The notes beneath the pieces are model-generated. The model made no database searches and had not been told where the DNA came from. It was given only the letters and a program-made list of their open reading frames with translations. DNA of 64,000 nucleotides from Lewinella sp. JB7 (GTDB lineage Bacteria > Bacteroidota > Bacteroidia > Chitinophagales > Saprospiraceae): NCBI RefSeq assembly GCF_024297185.1, contig NZ_JANCTD010000007.1:208234-272233 (forward strand), given 5' to 3'. The translations under genes were made by a program, and so were the position numbers. This document shows, piece after piece, positions 17,828 through 27,100 of the stretch (positions are counted from its first letter, which is position 1; the number at the start of each line of letters is the position of its first letter).

Positions 17828-17851
17828 AAAACGTCCCCTAAAACGTCCCCT
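17828..17851. repeat. Two tandem 12-mers AAAACGTCCCCT near the left end
   Basis: AAAACGTCCCCT occurs twice head-to-tail. The same pair in the same orientation occurs at 29251-29274 near the right end. This fits integrase arm sites or excisionase sites. The left pair also lies 3 bp upstream of the integrase -7 element, so it may double as an operator. Confidence 0.85.
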
Positions 17852-17854
17852 AGT

Positions 17855-17862
17855 CTATCTTT
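17855..17862 (+). promoter_or_regulatory. Integrase promoter -7 element
   Basis: TATCTTTG fits TAnnTTTG exactly and lies 19 bp before the ATG at 17882. A TTG at 17861 overlaps this element and cannot be the start if this promoter is used. Confidence 0.6.
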
Positions 17863-17881
17863 GGGGGACAAATTAGGCTCT

Positions 17882-19237
17882 ATGACGAAAAGATCACGCA
17901 ACGACGCCGCTCGCGTCCGTTTCATTCTCAAAGACAGGTCTGAGCGGGAAACCCTCATCTACCTTACCGTACGTGTTGACAAAAGCCGGGTAAAGTGGAG
18001 CACCGGTGAAAAGATTAATCCGAAAGACTGGAGTACAAAAACTCGCCGCTCCATAGTCCGATTTCGGTCCCTCGAAAATCAGCAGCTCAACGAGCGCCTG
18101 GACCATTACGCCCGCGAAGCTATGGCCCTCTACAACGATTGGCAGCTTGATACTCCGTCCGGCTTGCAGGGCTTCAGTGTCGATGGATTCAAGCAGGAAT
18201 TAGAGTATCGGCTTGGCCGAAAAGCCCGCCCGGAGGCAAAGACCACTGCCAAGCTCGATACCTCCGACTTCATCCGCTTTGCCGAAAGTGTACGTGACCA
18301 GCGTAAAGGCAGCACGGAAGTAGTGCACCGTACTTGGCAGAAGCTCAACAACCACGTCAACTTATTGCGGGAATTTGCCGACCTATGGCATGGTGGCACG
18401 GTGGCCTTTACGGAAGTGGATGACCTTTTCATTGACAACCTCAAAAGGTGGTTGTTCCGCAGTAAGGGTCACAGCCGACAAACAGTGCACAAAGTCATGA
18501 TTACCCTTCGCAGCATTGCCAGCCGCGCCGCTGACCGGGGATTGATGACATACGGCAAGCAATTCCGAAAGTGGGCTAAACAGGAATTCCGCAAGCTGCC
18601 ACAACCCGCCCTGACGCGTGAAGAGCTGGACACGATTATCAATTTAGACCTGACCTCTAAACCGCGCCTAGAGCGTGTACGGGACTTGTTCCTCATTGGT
18701 GTAGCTACCGCGCAACGCTGGAGCGACTACAGTACATTAACCCGTAAGAACTTCCACGCCTTACCCGGCGGGGGTTACCGCTACCACATCGCAAGCCAGC
18801 GGAAGACCGCAAGCGGCGCGGGCGGGCCGGTTATGGGCTGGGCGCTTCCAACGCTCCGAAAGTATGGGTACATCGGTTCCAAACGGTTTGACAACCCCAA
18901 GATCAGCCCACAGAAGTTTAATGACTACATCAAGGAAGTAGTAAAAATCTCGTTACCCGATGCAACAGCAACGGTTTACCTTGACGGTGAAAATATCGAC
19001 CACACGGGCACTGAGGTTCCTAAATGGTCCGTTGTGGGCTCACATACCGCCCGCCGTACTGCTGTCAGCCTACTGCGTTCTATGAATGCTCCTGATGAGC
19101 AGATCATGAAGATGACAGGCCATAGAAACATCGCTGAACTCACTACATATGATGTACGGGACGCAGAAGCGATTGCAATGGAGATGGGCCGTGATTTAGA
19201 CGCCGCATGGAGCAGATCAAAGTTAAAGGCGATTTAG
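17882..19237 (+). CDS. Tyrosine recombinase / integrase
   Basis: The ATG at 17882 gives 451 residues. The N-terminal part is an arm-binding type domain (FILKDRSERETLIYLTVRVD), the middle a SAM-like core-binding domain and the C-terminal 190 residues the catalytic domain. Catalytic residues are visible: Arg in GVATAQRWSDYSTL, H-x-x-R in SHTARRTAVSLL, His in TGHRNIAEL and the nucleophilic Tyr in TTYDV. The architecture is that of Bacteroidota phage/transposon integrases. Its position 158 bp from attL and the tRNA match at both ends show that it is the enzyme that recombines this element into tRNA-Gln. Confidence 0.93.
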   Translation: MTKRSRNDAARVRFILKDRSERETLIYLTVRVDKSRVKWSTGEKINPKDWSTKTRRSIVRFRSLENQQLNERLDHYAREAMALYNDWQLDTPSGLQGFSVDGFKQELEYRLGRKARPEAKTTAKLDTSDFIRFAESVRDQRKGSTEVVHRTWQKLNNHVNLLREFADLWHGGTVAFTEVDDLFIDNLKRWLFRSKGHSRQTVHKVMITLRSIASRAADRGLMTYGKQFRKWAKQEFRKLPQPALTREELDTIINLDLTSKPRLERVRDLFLIGVATAQRWSDYSTLTRKNFHALPGGGYRYHIASQRKTASGAGGPVMGWALPTLRKYGYIGSKRFDNPKISPQKFNDYIKEVVKISLPDATATVYLDGENIDHTGTEVPKWSVVGSHTARRTAVSLLRSMNAPDEQIMKMTGHRNIAELTTYDVRDAEAIAMEMGRDLDAAWSRSKLKAI

Positions 19238-19444
19238 GGACGTGCTACGCCTACCTACCTGAGACGCCTCTACGCTCGACCCCGTAGACAAAGCTCTGCC
19301 CCCTATGCCTTCTTAGTAATAGGGGGGGTGGGGGGTAAGTATCCTTAGTCCCTATCTTGCCGCGATCCCGCCCCTGACTCTGCGTAAACGAACCCGCTTT
19401 TTTAAGTAAAAAAAATTAAGACCCCTCCCTAGCAAGATGAGAGC

Positions 19445-20752
19445 ATGGAACTGACAGAAAGCGTAACTGAAATCCGAAAGCATGTACAGCACATTGACAA
19501 CGTACGCACCAAGGGTGAATCAAGGCCATTAACGGAGGCTGAAATTGACAAATTAGTCACGCGTTGTCTAGAAATCGTTCTGAAAATTAGGAAAGAGCCC
19601 TCCGAGCGCTACCAACGTCTACGGTTTTACTCGGAGATCGACCAACTTATCATTACTGCTCATTACCCTACTGACCGCGCAATGGAATGGAATGGGCGAA
19701 TCACGGAGGAAGATGTTCTAGAGGAGCGCTTCCAGCACACAATTCTAGGATTTCTGCAAGATCATGATCCTAACTATGGAGGTCAGGTGTGGAACCACAT
19801 TGAGAATCTACAAGAACTGGAATTATTCTCCCCAGATGTTTTTTCCAGCATGCACCTGGACACTCAAACCTATGAAGATTGGGAGCTCGGCAAGTTTAAA
19901 GTTGACCCCAGCTTCATTCGTACACGTGGAAAAGTTTGGGGACTACTTGTTAAGCTAAACAGCTTTAAACGCTCGAAAGAGATCGGCAAGAAGTATTCCG
20001 TGACCTTCCTCCCCGAATCGGAATTTCAGAAAATTGAGGGGAAGCAGCAGGAACTTAGTGAGCAGTACGTGCAAGCAGTGCTGTCAGCTTATCGGGAACG
20101 GCACGCACAAAATACCGGGCACTTACCACCCGACCACCCCGAACGAAAACGACTTCTTGAGCTTTACGATCGTGTTTTCAAGGATCGGGATTTTGCTGGT
20201 TTAATGACCTTTACGCGTGGTGGTTATGCAACAACTCCCAATGAAGCAAAGGACACGTCAGGTCCTCGAAAGTGGCAAAATGAGACCTACGATTGGTGGG
20301 ATTACATAGCTTCCTCTAACGGCCTAAAATTTTACCACTACGCCCCGGCGGAGCTACTTCGGACAATGAAAGTAAAGTTTGAGCCTGGAGATGCGGAAGC
20401 ACTCTACCGGTTTACTAAAGAGCTAGTGCCACAAGCAACTCATGTTCATTCTAATAGCCAAAACCCAGGCGACCGATCCGCAGAATACCGATTCGTTTTA
20501 AAGTCCTTTATCAACAACGAACCCGGCACGGGATTTACAACTAAGCAGTACGAGGCTGTTGCAAAAGCTGTTGCAGCTAGATGGGGACGAAAAAAAGCAG
20601 TGAGTTCATACAGGTCCGACAGAACGAGATATACCCGAGGCAGACCCTGGATCACCAGCCCACTGATAGATGGGATTATCAAGGAGTTAGAGGACAACAA
20701 CGACCATATAGATTGGGAGTTTATACGTCAGATTAGGCCTCGTAAAGTCTAG
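19445..20752 (+). CDS. Unknown element-encoded protein
   Basis: A 435-residue protein with no signal peptide or membrane segment. It is largely charged and helical at the N-terminus (EIRKHVQHID, LTEAEIDKLVTRCLEIVLK) and rich in W, Y and F in the middle (ENLQELELFSPDVF, YDWWDYIASSNGLKFYHY). The C-terminus is basic (SSYRSDRTRYTRGRPW), suggesting nucleic-acid contact. I recognise no family or catalytic motif. It lies between the integrase and the HTH gene, 207 bp after the integrase, and may be regulatory or defence cargo. Confidence 0.6.
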   Translation: MELTESVTEIRKHVQHIDNVRTKGESRPLTEAEIDKLVTRCLEIVLKIRKEPSERYQRLRFYSEIDQLIITAHYPTDRAMEWNGRITEEDVLEERFQHTILGFLQDHDPNYGGQVWNHIENLQELELFSPDVFSSMHLDTQTYEDWELGKFKVDPSFIRTRGKVWGLLVKLNSFKRSKEIGKKYSVTFLPESEFQKIEGKQQELSEQYVQAVLSAYRERHAQNTGHLPPDHPERKRLLELYDRVFKDRDFAGLMTFTRGGYATTPNEAKDTSGPRKWQNETYDWWDYIASSNGLKFYHYAPAELLRTMKVKFEPGDAEALYRFTKELVPQATHVHSNSQNPGDRSAEYRFVLKSFINNEPGTGFTTKQYEAVAKAVAARWGRKKAVSSYRSDRTRYTRGRPWITSPLIDGIIKELEDNNDHIDWEFIRQIRPRKV

Positions 20753-20828
20753 AATTGCAAAACAATTGCAAGTTGCATTGATGCAGCAAGGGTGCACGCT
20801 CCAAAATTTGGGGAACAAATAAACCCTA

Positions 20829-21146
20829 ATGCACCACCAGACTCCCCCACTATCTACTCTCCCTGACCTAGTAGTAGTCCCCGCCGACCACCTAAGGCAG
20901 ATCGTTGCTGACGCTCTCACTAGCGCTTTGCGTAACATAGAGAGGTCCACCACAATATCCGAGAAGGAAGAGGCCAGTGAGCTCCCTGCTCTTATCACCC
21001 GCCAACAGGCCGCCGACCTTCTCAGCGTCAGCCTCAGCACCGTTGACAACTACATCAAAGACGGTCTGCTTCAGAAAAAGCGGGTCGGCATGCGCAACGT
21101 TCGCCTACTACGCGTGGAAGTAGAAAAGCTCGCCCGCACCGTGTAA
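20829..21146 (+). CDS. Helix-turn-helix protein, excisionase-like (HTH_17 type)
   Basis: A 105-residue protein. The C-terminal 50 residues read LITRQQAADLLSVSLSTVDN then YIKDGLLQKKRVGMRNVRLL, the compact winged-helix of the excisionase/MerR-like HTH_17 family. The N-terminus is a helical segment (LRQIVADALTSALRNIERST). By family knowledge such proteins bind att-site arms to promote excision or control the integrase. In an element with an integrase and tandem arm-like repeats, excisionase is the favoured role. It is followed by a strong terminator. Confidence 0.8.
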   Translation: MHHQTPPLSTLPDLVVVPADHLRQIVADALTSALRNIERSTTISEKEEASELPALITRQQAADLLSVSLSTVDNYIKDGLLQKKRVGMRNVRLLRVEVEKLARTV

Positions 21147-21154
21147 TCATAAAC

Positions 21155-21184
21155 AGGCCCCGCCATTCCGGACGGGGCCTTTTC
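21155..21184 (+). terminator. Intrinsic terminator after the HTH gene
   Basis: AGGCCCCG and CGGGGCCT pair as an 8-bp stem around a 10-nt loop, followed directly by TTTTCTC. It begins 9 bp after the stop codon. Confidence 0.85.
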
Positions 21185-21282
21185 TCATTTCATCGGGCCA
21201 CGCAAACAGCGGGGGTCGGTCCGAGTCGCCAAACTAACAGACCAACCCCCAACAGTGCTACAGCCTAATAAACCGTAACCGT

Positions 21283-22983
21283 ATGGCAAAGATACTGCCT
21301 GACGGTCTAGCTGACCTATGCCCCTCTGGCACAAGCTACCCCCTCCTCGCCAACTCCAACTTTGAATTAGAGGGCTTCCCCAGCTCCGTCGGTCCGTTCC
21401 ACGCCTTCCTTGCTGAGCGAGACGCTTCAGAGGTTCCCGCTCTGTGTTATCCCACCCCCGCAGGAAGCGTTTCCGGGGCGATTGTCCCCCTCTACTGTAA
21501 GGAGGTTCAATCACCCCCTACCGGCACCCTTCAGCCCGCTGAACACGTCCCCGGCACCAAAAGCAATAACAGAGAAAGTAGGGGGAACATCGGGAGTAAG
21601 GAACCGTCTGGAGAGGAGCAGGACCAAAACCGCGACAGCCGTAGAATAAAGGCGCACCCAGCATTAAAAACCCTTCCTCCTTTTCCTCTCTTGGACCGGC
21701 TAAGCCTTACGGATGATCGGTTGGATGGATACGCTTGCTTGTCTACCGCCTCTGTACCTGAACAAGCTCCGAGCCTCCTCTTCACGGAAGAAGATGAGAT
21801 TCTCACTTATGGCGCTTACACCCTGCAACCGCAACCGTGGGGGCGGGGAGGCTACCGACGGGTGTACCACGTTTACCACACTGACCATCTAGATACGGCG
21901 CTCACCATATATACCCACCCATTTAGAGGCAAACAGTACATCTTCAAGTTTCACGTAGAGAACCACCTTCACTATACCGGCGAAGGGTTGACGCTACTTA
22001 TTGGCTTTCTGGATGCGGTTGGAGCTACCGGGGAAACCCTGACTCACTGGGAGATTCAAACTACCCACCCCGCTTACCTTGCTATTCCCGAGTACATTCT
22101 TACTCACAGTTTGAAACGGAAGGGCGGCCGGCAATGGGGGCTGACAATTGGCGACGGGGATAAAATGGAGGGGATGCGTGTGGGTCAATACGACTCTCCC
22201 CGATCCTTCAATATGTACCGCAACGGAAAAGACCTGGAACGCCGCAATCGACAGTACATAGCAGACCGTGCCGTGGCTGACGGCGTAGCAGTGCCTGGAC
22301 AGTCAAAACAACTCGTTCGGCTTGAGCTTCATATAAGGGGGAAGGAATTTAAGCGGCTGGAAGTGACAGACAGCACTGGCACCCTCCGCCCCGTTACGGT
22401 TCGGGCGCTGCTTGATCCGGCAGTGAGGCTTGCCGTTTTCCGTACCCAGATAGAAGCAGCTTTCACCTTCCGGAAAAAAGTCGGGAAAGACGATTACGCC
22501 ACGGCTACTTTCTTCAACTGGGATGCTATAGAGCGGCACTACCTGGACCTTCATAGTCACACCAACAGGGATAGCCAAAAAAGCCCCATAATAGCCTGTA
22601 GGCGGCCCGTAAAGACTCGAATGGCATCCTCCACCTTCGCGGCGAAGCAAACTGTGAAGTTACTGAAGCAAGATGGTGGCGCGAACTCTTATCTACGCGT
22701 TCACTTGATGACGGAACTAAGGCGGGAAATCCTATACGGATTGACTAGCCCTGAACGCCTCTCTCGATTTTCCGAAACCCTCTCCGCCAATGGATGCGAT
22801 GTTGATGCGAAAGTTGTCAGTGCGCTTGTAACCGATGCGTTGACTGATGCTGGCGATAAATTAGCAACCGATCTTGGCAACCTATTACCCAAAACGCTGA
22901 TGCAACTGATAGCGGAAGAGTACAATCTTCAAGAGTACGCTACTAGAGTTCAGAATACCAACACTGCACTCTATACGCCCTAG
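21283..22983 (+). CDS. Phage/plasmid replication initiation protein, II/X (CRI)-like
   Basis: A 566-residue protein. The first 130 residues are low in order and may be poorly conserved. Residues about 150-400 resemble replication proteins of filamentous phages and small plasmids: HVENHLHYTGEG contains a His-hydrophobic-His pair as in HUH nucleases, SFNMYRNGKDLERRNRQY resembles the Y-K-x-x-E-L strand of the family and QLVRLELHIRGKEFKRL matches its R-x-E-x-x-x-x-x-K-x-x-K strand. If right, it nicks the element's origin for rolling-circle replication after excision. The assignment rests on remembered motif patterns. Confidence 0.45.
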   Translation: MAKILPDGLADLCPSGTSYPLLANSNFELEGFPSSVGPFHAFLAERDASEVPALCYPTPAGSVSGAIVPLYCKEVQSPPTGTLQPAEHVPGTKSNNRESRGNIGSKEPSGEEQDQNRDSRRIKAHPALKTLPPFPLLDRLSLTDDRLDGYACLSTASVPEQAPSLLFTEEDEILTYGAYTLQPQPWGRGGYRRVYHVYHTDHLDTALTIYTHPFRGKQYIFKFHVENHLHYTGEGLTLLIGFLDAVGATGETLTHWEIQTTHPAYLAIPEYILTHSLKRKGGRQWGLTIGDGDKMEGMRVGQYDSPRSFNMYRNGKDLERRNRQYIADRAVADGVAVPGQSKQLVRLELHIRGKEFKRLEVTDSTGTLRPVTVRALLDPAVRLAVFRTQIEAAFTFRKKVGKDDYATATFFNWDAIERHYLDLHSHTNRDSQKSPIIACRRPVKTRMASSTFAAKQTVKLLKQDGGANSYLRVHLMTELRREILYGLTSPERLSRFSETLSANGCDVDAKVVSALVTDALTDAGDKLATDLGNLLPKTLMQLIAEEYNLQEYATRVQNTNTALYTP

Positions 22984-23053
22984 CACATCAATACGTGGCA
23001 GAACACAAGTATCAAACTACACCTGAGTTCGTAACGGATGCAGGGTTTTTATA

Positions 23054-23061
23054 TACCTTTC
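23054..23061 (+). promoter_or_regulatory. Candidate -7 element 4 nt before the restriction-modification gene
   Basis: TACCTTTC (one mismatch to TAnnTTTG) is followed by CTGG and the ATG at 23066. This is the same 4-5 nt layout seen at 2189, 5203 and 5788. Confidence 0.35.
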
Positions 23062-23065
23062 CTGG

Positions 23066-26000
23066 ATGCTTACCGTCCCCGAGTTTGTAAAAAAGTGGTC
23101 CGTTTCTGGTGCCGCAGAGTCTAGTAATGCCCAAAGCTTTACCAATGACCTTTGTGAGGTGCTGAAAGTTCAAAAGCCTGACCCAACCGTACCAGATGAA
23201 AGTCAAAACACCTACGTATTTGAAAAGTCCGTCCCAACGGCTAAGGGTAATGTCAAGAAGATCGACTGCTACAAGCGCGGTCACTTCATCCTGGAGAACA
23301 AGCAGGGTGCAACCCTAGAAAGCCAGGAGGCAATCAGTGCGGAAAGAACCCGGCACCTACGTTCTCGCAAAAAGGGTCACGGAAAGCGGGGTACGCACGG
23401 CTGGGACGTAGCAATGGAGAAGGCCAAAAAACAGGCAGAGAATTACGCCCGTCTGTTGAACGTCTCGGAGATCAAAGGTGGCCGACCACCCTTTATTATG
23501 GTGGCCGACGTGGGTCACAGCATCGCTTTGTACGCGGACTGGAGCCGCGCCGGGGGCATCTACCAACCCTTCCCCGACCCGAATAATTACCGTATTCCGA
23601 TAACGGAACTTCACCGCGAGGAACTCCGCGAACGACTGCGGTTGGTCTGGGCCGATCCCCTTGCCCTAGACCCCGCCCGCCGCAGTGCGCGGGTTACTAA
23701 GCTTATTGCAGACCGGCTGGCTAAACTGGCGAAAAGCCTGGAGAACGAACACGCAACGGAAGTAGTAGCTGGTTTCCTTATGCGGTGCCTATTTACCATG
23801 TTCGCGGAGGATGCCGGACTACTACCGGAAAAAGCCTTTACGGAGCTCCTAGAGCGCACCAAAGATCAACCAGCGGGCTTCGCGCCTAACCTTGCGTCCC
23901 TGTGGCTAACGATGGACAAGGGCGGCTGGAGCGTAGCCCTCAACGCACAGGTAAAACACTTCAACGGCGGACTCTTTGCGGACCAAACCGCCCTCCCCCT
24001 CAATGAGGATGAAATTCAACTCCTAGTGGAAGCGGCGCGGGCCGATTGGCGGGAAGTAGAACCGGCCATTTTCGGCACACTGCTGGAACGCGCTCTAGAC
24101 CCCCGCGAACGTCACAGCCTGGGGGCACACTACACCCCCCGCGCTTACGTGGAGCGATTGGTACAACCTACAATTTTAGAGCCGCTTCGCCACGAATGGG
24201 AAAGCGTACAAACGGCCGCCCTTGCCCTAGCCGACGACGGCAATACCGACAAGGCGATAAAGAGCGTGGAAGGCTTCTTGCAGCGCCTAGCCGATCTCCG
24301 CGTACTTGACCCCGCCTGTGGTAGTGGAAACTTCCTTTACGTTACCCTGGAGCTGCTAAAACGCCTGGAGGGAGAGGTTCGCAACACCCTCCGGGACCTG
24401 GGGCAGGGACAAATAAGCATAGGCCTCACTGGGGCCACCATTACTCCAGCAAACATGCTGGGCATCGAGATCAACCCGCGCGCCGCCGCCATTGCGGAAC
24501 TGGTGCTGTGGATTGGTTACTTACAGTGGCACCTACGCAGTACAGGCGGCGTGAACGACCTGGGGGAGCCGATCATCCGCGACTACCATAACATCGAAAA
24601 CCGGGACGCTGTGCTCGCTTGGGAGCGCACCGAGCCGCTACTTGACGAGCAGGGCCAGCCCGTTACTCGCTGGGACGGCATCACCTTCAAGACCCACCCC
24701 GTCACCGGCAAATCCGTACCAAATGAGGCGGCGCGGACGCAGGTGCAACGGTACATTGGGGCGAGCAAGGCAGACTGGCCTCATGCGGATTTTATCGTGG
24801 GGAACCCGCCGTTTATTGGTACGAGCCGCATGCGGGAAAGCCTGGGGGACGGGTACACCGAAGCGCTGCGCAACGCCTATAAGAACGTCCCGGATTCGGC
24901 GGACTTCGTCATGTTTTGGTGGGATACGGCGGCGGAAGCGGTGCGGACCAGCGAGACGGAACGCTTCGGCTTCATCACCACCAACAGTATCCGGCAGACC
25001 TTCAACCGGCGGGTCATTCAGCACCATATGGGGCAGAAGAAGCCACTATCACTCGTGTTTGCCGTGCCGGATCACCCCTGGGTGGATAGCGCGGATGGTG
25101 CGGCGGTGCGGATTGCTATGACGGTGGGGGTGCCAGGAGAGGAAGTCGGGAAACTACAGCGTGTAGTAGCCGAGATCGACCAAAGTGGTGATCTGGCCGC
25201 CGAGGTGACGACGACTCAAAAGAACGGAAAAATTCAGGCTGATTTAGCTGCTGGTGCCGACGTAGCAAGCGCCATACAGCTAGAAGCAAATACTGGCGTA
25301 AGCTCTCCAGGTGTCAAACTTCATGGTTCGGGGTTCATCGTAGATATAGAGAAAGCCCGAGGTCTCGGTTACCCAAATGATGTGATAAAGGAATACCGTA
25401 ATGGCAGAGACCTAACAAGTACTCCGAGAGGGGTTCTTGTAATTGATTTATTTGGATTCAGTGATCGAGAAGTGCTTGAAAAATACCCGTCGGTGTATCA
25501 GCATCTTTACGAGCACGTCAAACCAGAGCGAGACCAAAATAGACGGGCTACCTATCGTGACAACTGGTGGCTATTTGGCGAAGCCCGTAGGACGTTCAGA
25601 CCCTTGCTATCAGGACTTAACCGTTACATCGCAACGGTTGAGACCTCCAAGCATCGCTTTTTTGTTTTTCTCAACAAAGAAATTTTGCCAGATAATATGC
25701 TCGTTAACGTAGCTCTTGAGGATGCGTACTATCTGGGAGTGTTGTCTAGCTCTTTGCATGTGAACTGGGCATTAATGGCGGGGGGAACATTAGAAGATCG
25801 TCCACGCTACAACAAAACTCGCTGCTTCGAAACCTTCCCCTTCCCTGATTCCACCGAAGCCCAAAAGCAAACCATCCGCGACCTGGCCGAACGCCTAGAC
25901 GGCCACCGCAAGCGCCAGCAGGCCCAGCAACCTAAGCTCACCATGACCGGCATGTACAACGTGCTGGTAAAGCTCCGCTCCGGCGAGCCGTTGGACGACA

Positions 26001-26542
26001 AGGAACGTAAGATCCACGAACAGGGGCTAGTTGGCATTCTCAAACAGCTACACGATGAGCTGGACGTAGCTGTAGCGAAGGCCTACGGCTGGGAAGACTT
26101 GATTGAGGGCAACCCAAACTCCAGCGACGCCCGGCTCCAGGACGACGTGACGCAGGAAATCCTACAACGGCTAGTTGACCTGAACGCGGAACGGGCAGCA
26201 GAGGAAGCGCGTGGGCTGGTCCGTTGGCTCCGCCCTGAGTACCAGGCCCCAAAAGAAAGCAATGGCGTTCAGTCTGAGCTGGAGTTGGATAATGACGAAT
26301 TAACCCCAGTTGCCGTAGTGGCCGAAAAGCGGAAGTGGCCTGCGAAAGACCTTACCGCTCAAGTGACTACTCTCCGCGACCTGCTACGAGAGGTCGGGGA
26401 CGCCCCGTTAAGCCTTGGAGCTATCGCTGACGCCTTCAAGCCTAGACTAACTAAGAAGCGCCAAGGAGTGGCAGAGAAGCTGCTGGAGATGATGGAGAGC
26501 CTCGGACAAGTGGAAAAAATTGAAAAATATTGGAAAAGCTAA
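23066..26542 (+). CDS. MmeI-like type IIG restriction-modification enzyme
   Basis: A 1,158-residue single-chain enzyme. The N-terminal nuclease site reads D67, then E77-N-K79 (KKIDCYKRGHFILENKQG), a PD-(D/E)XK arrangement. The adenine methyltransferase core has motif I DPACGSGNFLYVTLELL at about 414 and motif IV VGNPPFIGTS at about 578. The target-recognition region follows (LYEHVKPERDQNRR, ETSKHRFFVFLNKEILPDNM), then a C-terminal helical and winged-helix part. By family knowledge one polypeptide both modifies one strand and cuts at a distance from its site. It needs no separate subunits, which suits a small mobile element. It protects both host and element from foreign DNA and may stabilise the island by addiction. 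Confidence 0.9.
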   Translation: MLTVPEFVKKWSVSGAAESSNAQSFTNDLCEVLKVQKPDPTVPDESQNTYVFEKSVPTAKGNVKKIDCYKRGHFILENKQGATLESQEAISAERTRHLRSRKKGHGKRGTHGWDVAMEKAKKQAENYARLLNVSEIKGGRPPFIMVADVGHSIALYADWSRAGGIYQPFPDPNNYRIPITELHREELRERLRLVWADPLALDPARRSARVTKLIADRLAKLAKSLENEHATEVVAGFLMRCLFTMFAEDAGLLPEKAFTELLERTKDQPAGFAPNLASLWLTMDKGGWSVALNAQVKHFNGGLFADQTALPLNEDEIQLLVEAARADWREVEPAIFGTLLERALDPRERHSLGAHYTPRAYVERLVQPTILEPLRHEWESVQTAALALADDGNTDKAIKSVEGFLQRLADLRVLDPACGSGNFLYVTLELLKRLEGEVRNTLRDLGQGQISIGLTGATITPANMLGIEINPRAAAIAELVLWIGYLQWHLRSTGGVNDLGEPIIRDYHNIENRDAVLAWERTEPLLDEQGQPVTRWDGITFKTHPVTGKSVPNEAARTQVQRYIGASKADWPHADFIVGNPPFIGTSRMRESLGDGYTEALRNAYKNVPDSADFVMFWWDTAAEAVRTSETERFGFITTNSIRQTFNRRVIQHHMGQKKPLSLVFAVPDHPWVDSADGAAVRIAMTVGVPGEEVGKLQRVVAEIDQSGDLAAEVTTTQKNGKIQADLAAGADVASAIQLEANTGVSSPGVKLHGSGFIVDIEKARGLGYPNDVIKEYRNGRDLTSTPRGVLVIDLFGFSDREVLEKYPSVYQHLYEHVKPERDQNRRATYRDNWWLFGEARRTFRPLLSGLNRYIATVETSKHRFFVFLNKEILPDNMLVNVALEDAYYLGVLSSSLHVNWALMAGGTLEDRPRYNKTRCFETFPFPDSTEAQKQTIRDLAERLDGHRKRQQAQQPKLTMTGMYNVLVKLRSGEPLDDKERKIHEQGLVGILKQLHDELDVAVAKAYGWEDLIEGNPNSSDARLQDDVTQEILQRLVDLNAERAAEEARGLVRWLRPEYQAPKESNGVQSELELDNDELTPVAVVAEKRKWPAKDLTAQVTTLRDLLREVGDAPLSLGAIADAFKPRLTKKRQGVAEKLLEMMESLGQVEKIEKYWKS

Positions 26543-26544
26543 TT

Positions 26545-27048
26545 ATGAATTCTACCAACATACCCGAAATTCGAAAAATCACCGGAGAAGTTTTCTCTAT
26601 ACTTTCCCAAGAATACAAGGAAGTAGGTACTATAAACTTTATGCACTTCAACCTTTCTAAGTCGCTTGATTTGGAGTTTGACTCCTCTGATATAGGAATA
26701 GCAGTCAAAACGCTTATTGATGAAGGTTATATTTATTTTGAAGGGGAGGGTAAAGATTGGCTTCAACTTACTACAAAAGGCCGTGAGGCTATAGAGGATG
26801 GATATTTAGCTAGCTACTTGCGCGACAAAGCCCAACATGAAGAAAAAAGGAAACTTGAAGGGCTCCAACTTGAAAAAATAGAGAAAGAAATTGAGGATCT
26901 TACCGAAAGGTTTGAGTTGAAGCTGAATACAATACAAGCTAAACATTTAAGGTATTCTGTACTAGAAAAGCCTATTTCACTGATTTTATCTGGTCTATCA
27001 TTTCTCATAAGCCTGGTAGCTCTGTTAAAGGCACTAAACTACCTCTGA
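26545..27048 (+). CDS. Winged-helix / coiled-coil / C-terminal membrane anchor protein, unknown
   Basis: The ATG at 26545 is 2 bp after the restriction-modification stop and gives 167 residues. Residues 1-80 look like a winged helix (KITGEVFSILSQEY, VKTLIDEGYIYFEGEGKDWL, LTTKGREAIEDGY). Residues 85-135 form a charged coiled coil (EKRKLEGLQLEKIEKEIEDL). One hydrophobic segment ends the protein (LILSGLSFLISLVALL). The design puts a DNA-binding-like domain on a cytoplasmic stalk at the membrane. It is much richer in A+T than its neighbour. The tight spacing implies cotranscription with the restriction enzyme. It may be a regulator or an additional defence effector. Confidence 0.6.
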   Translation: MNSTNIPEIRKITGEVFSILSQEYKEVGTINFMHFNLSKSLDLEFDSSDIGIAVKTLIDEGYIYFEGEGKDWLQLTTKGREAIEDGYLASYLRDKAQHEEKRKLEGLQLEKIEKEIEDLTERFELKLNTIQAKHLRYSVLEKPISLILSGLSFLISLVALLKALNYL

Positions 27049-27100
27049 AAAGATCAATATTTAAGTATTTTAGGTAGATCCTTAACTATCTAGGTTATAA

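Noticed and set aside
17861..17881. TTG at 17861 as integrase start
   Set aside because: It overlaps the last bases of the TATCTTTG promoter element; the ATG at 17882 is better.
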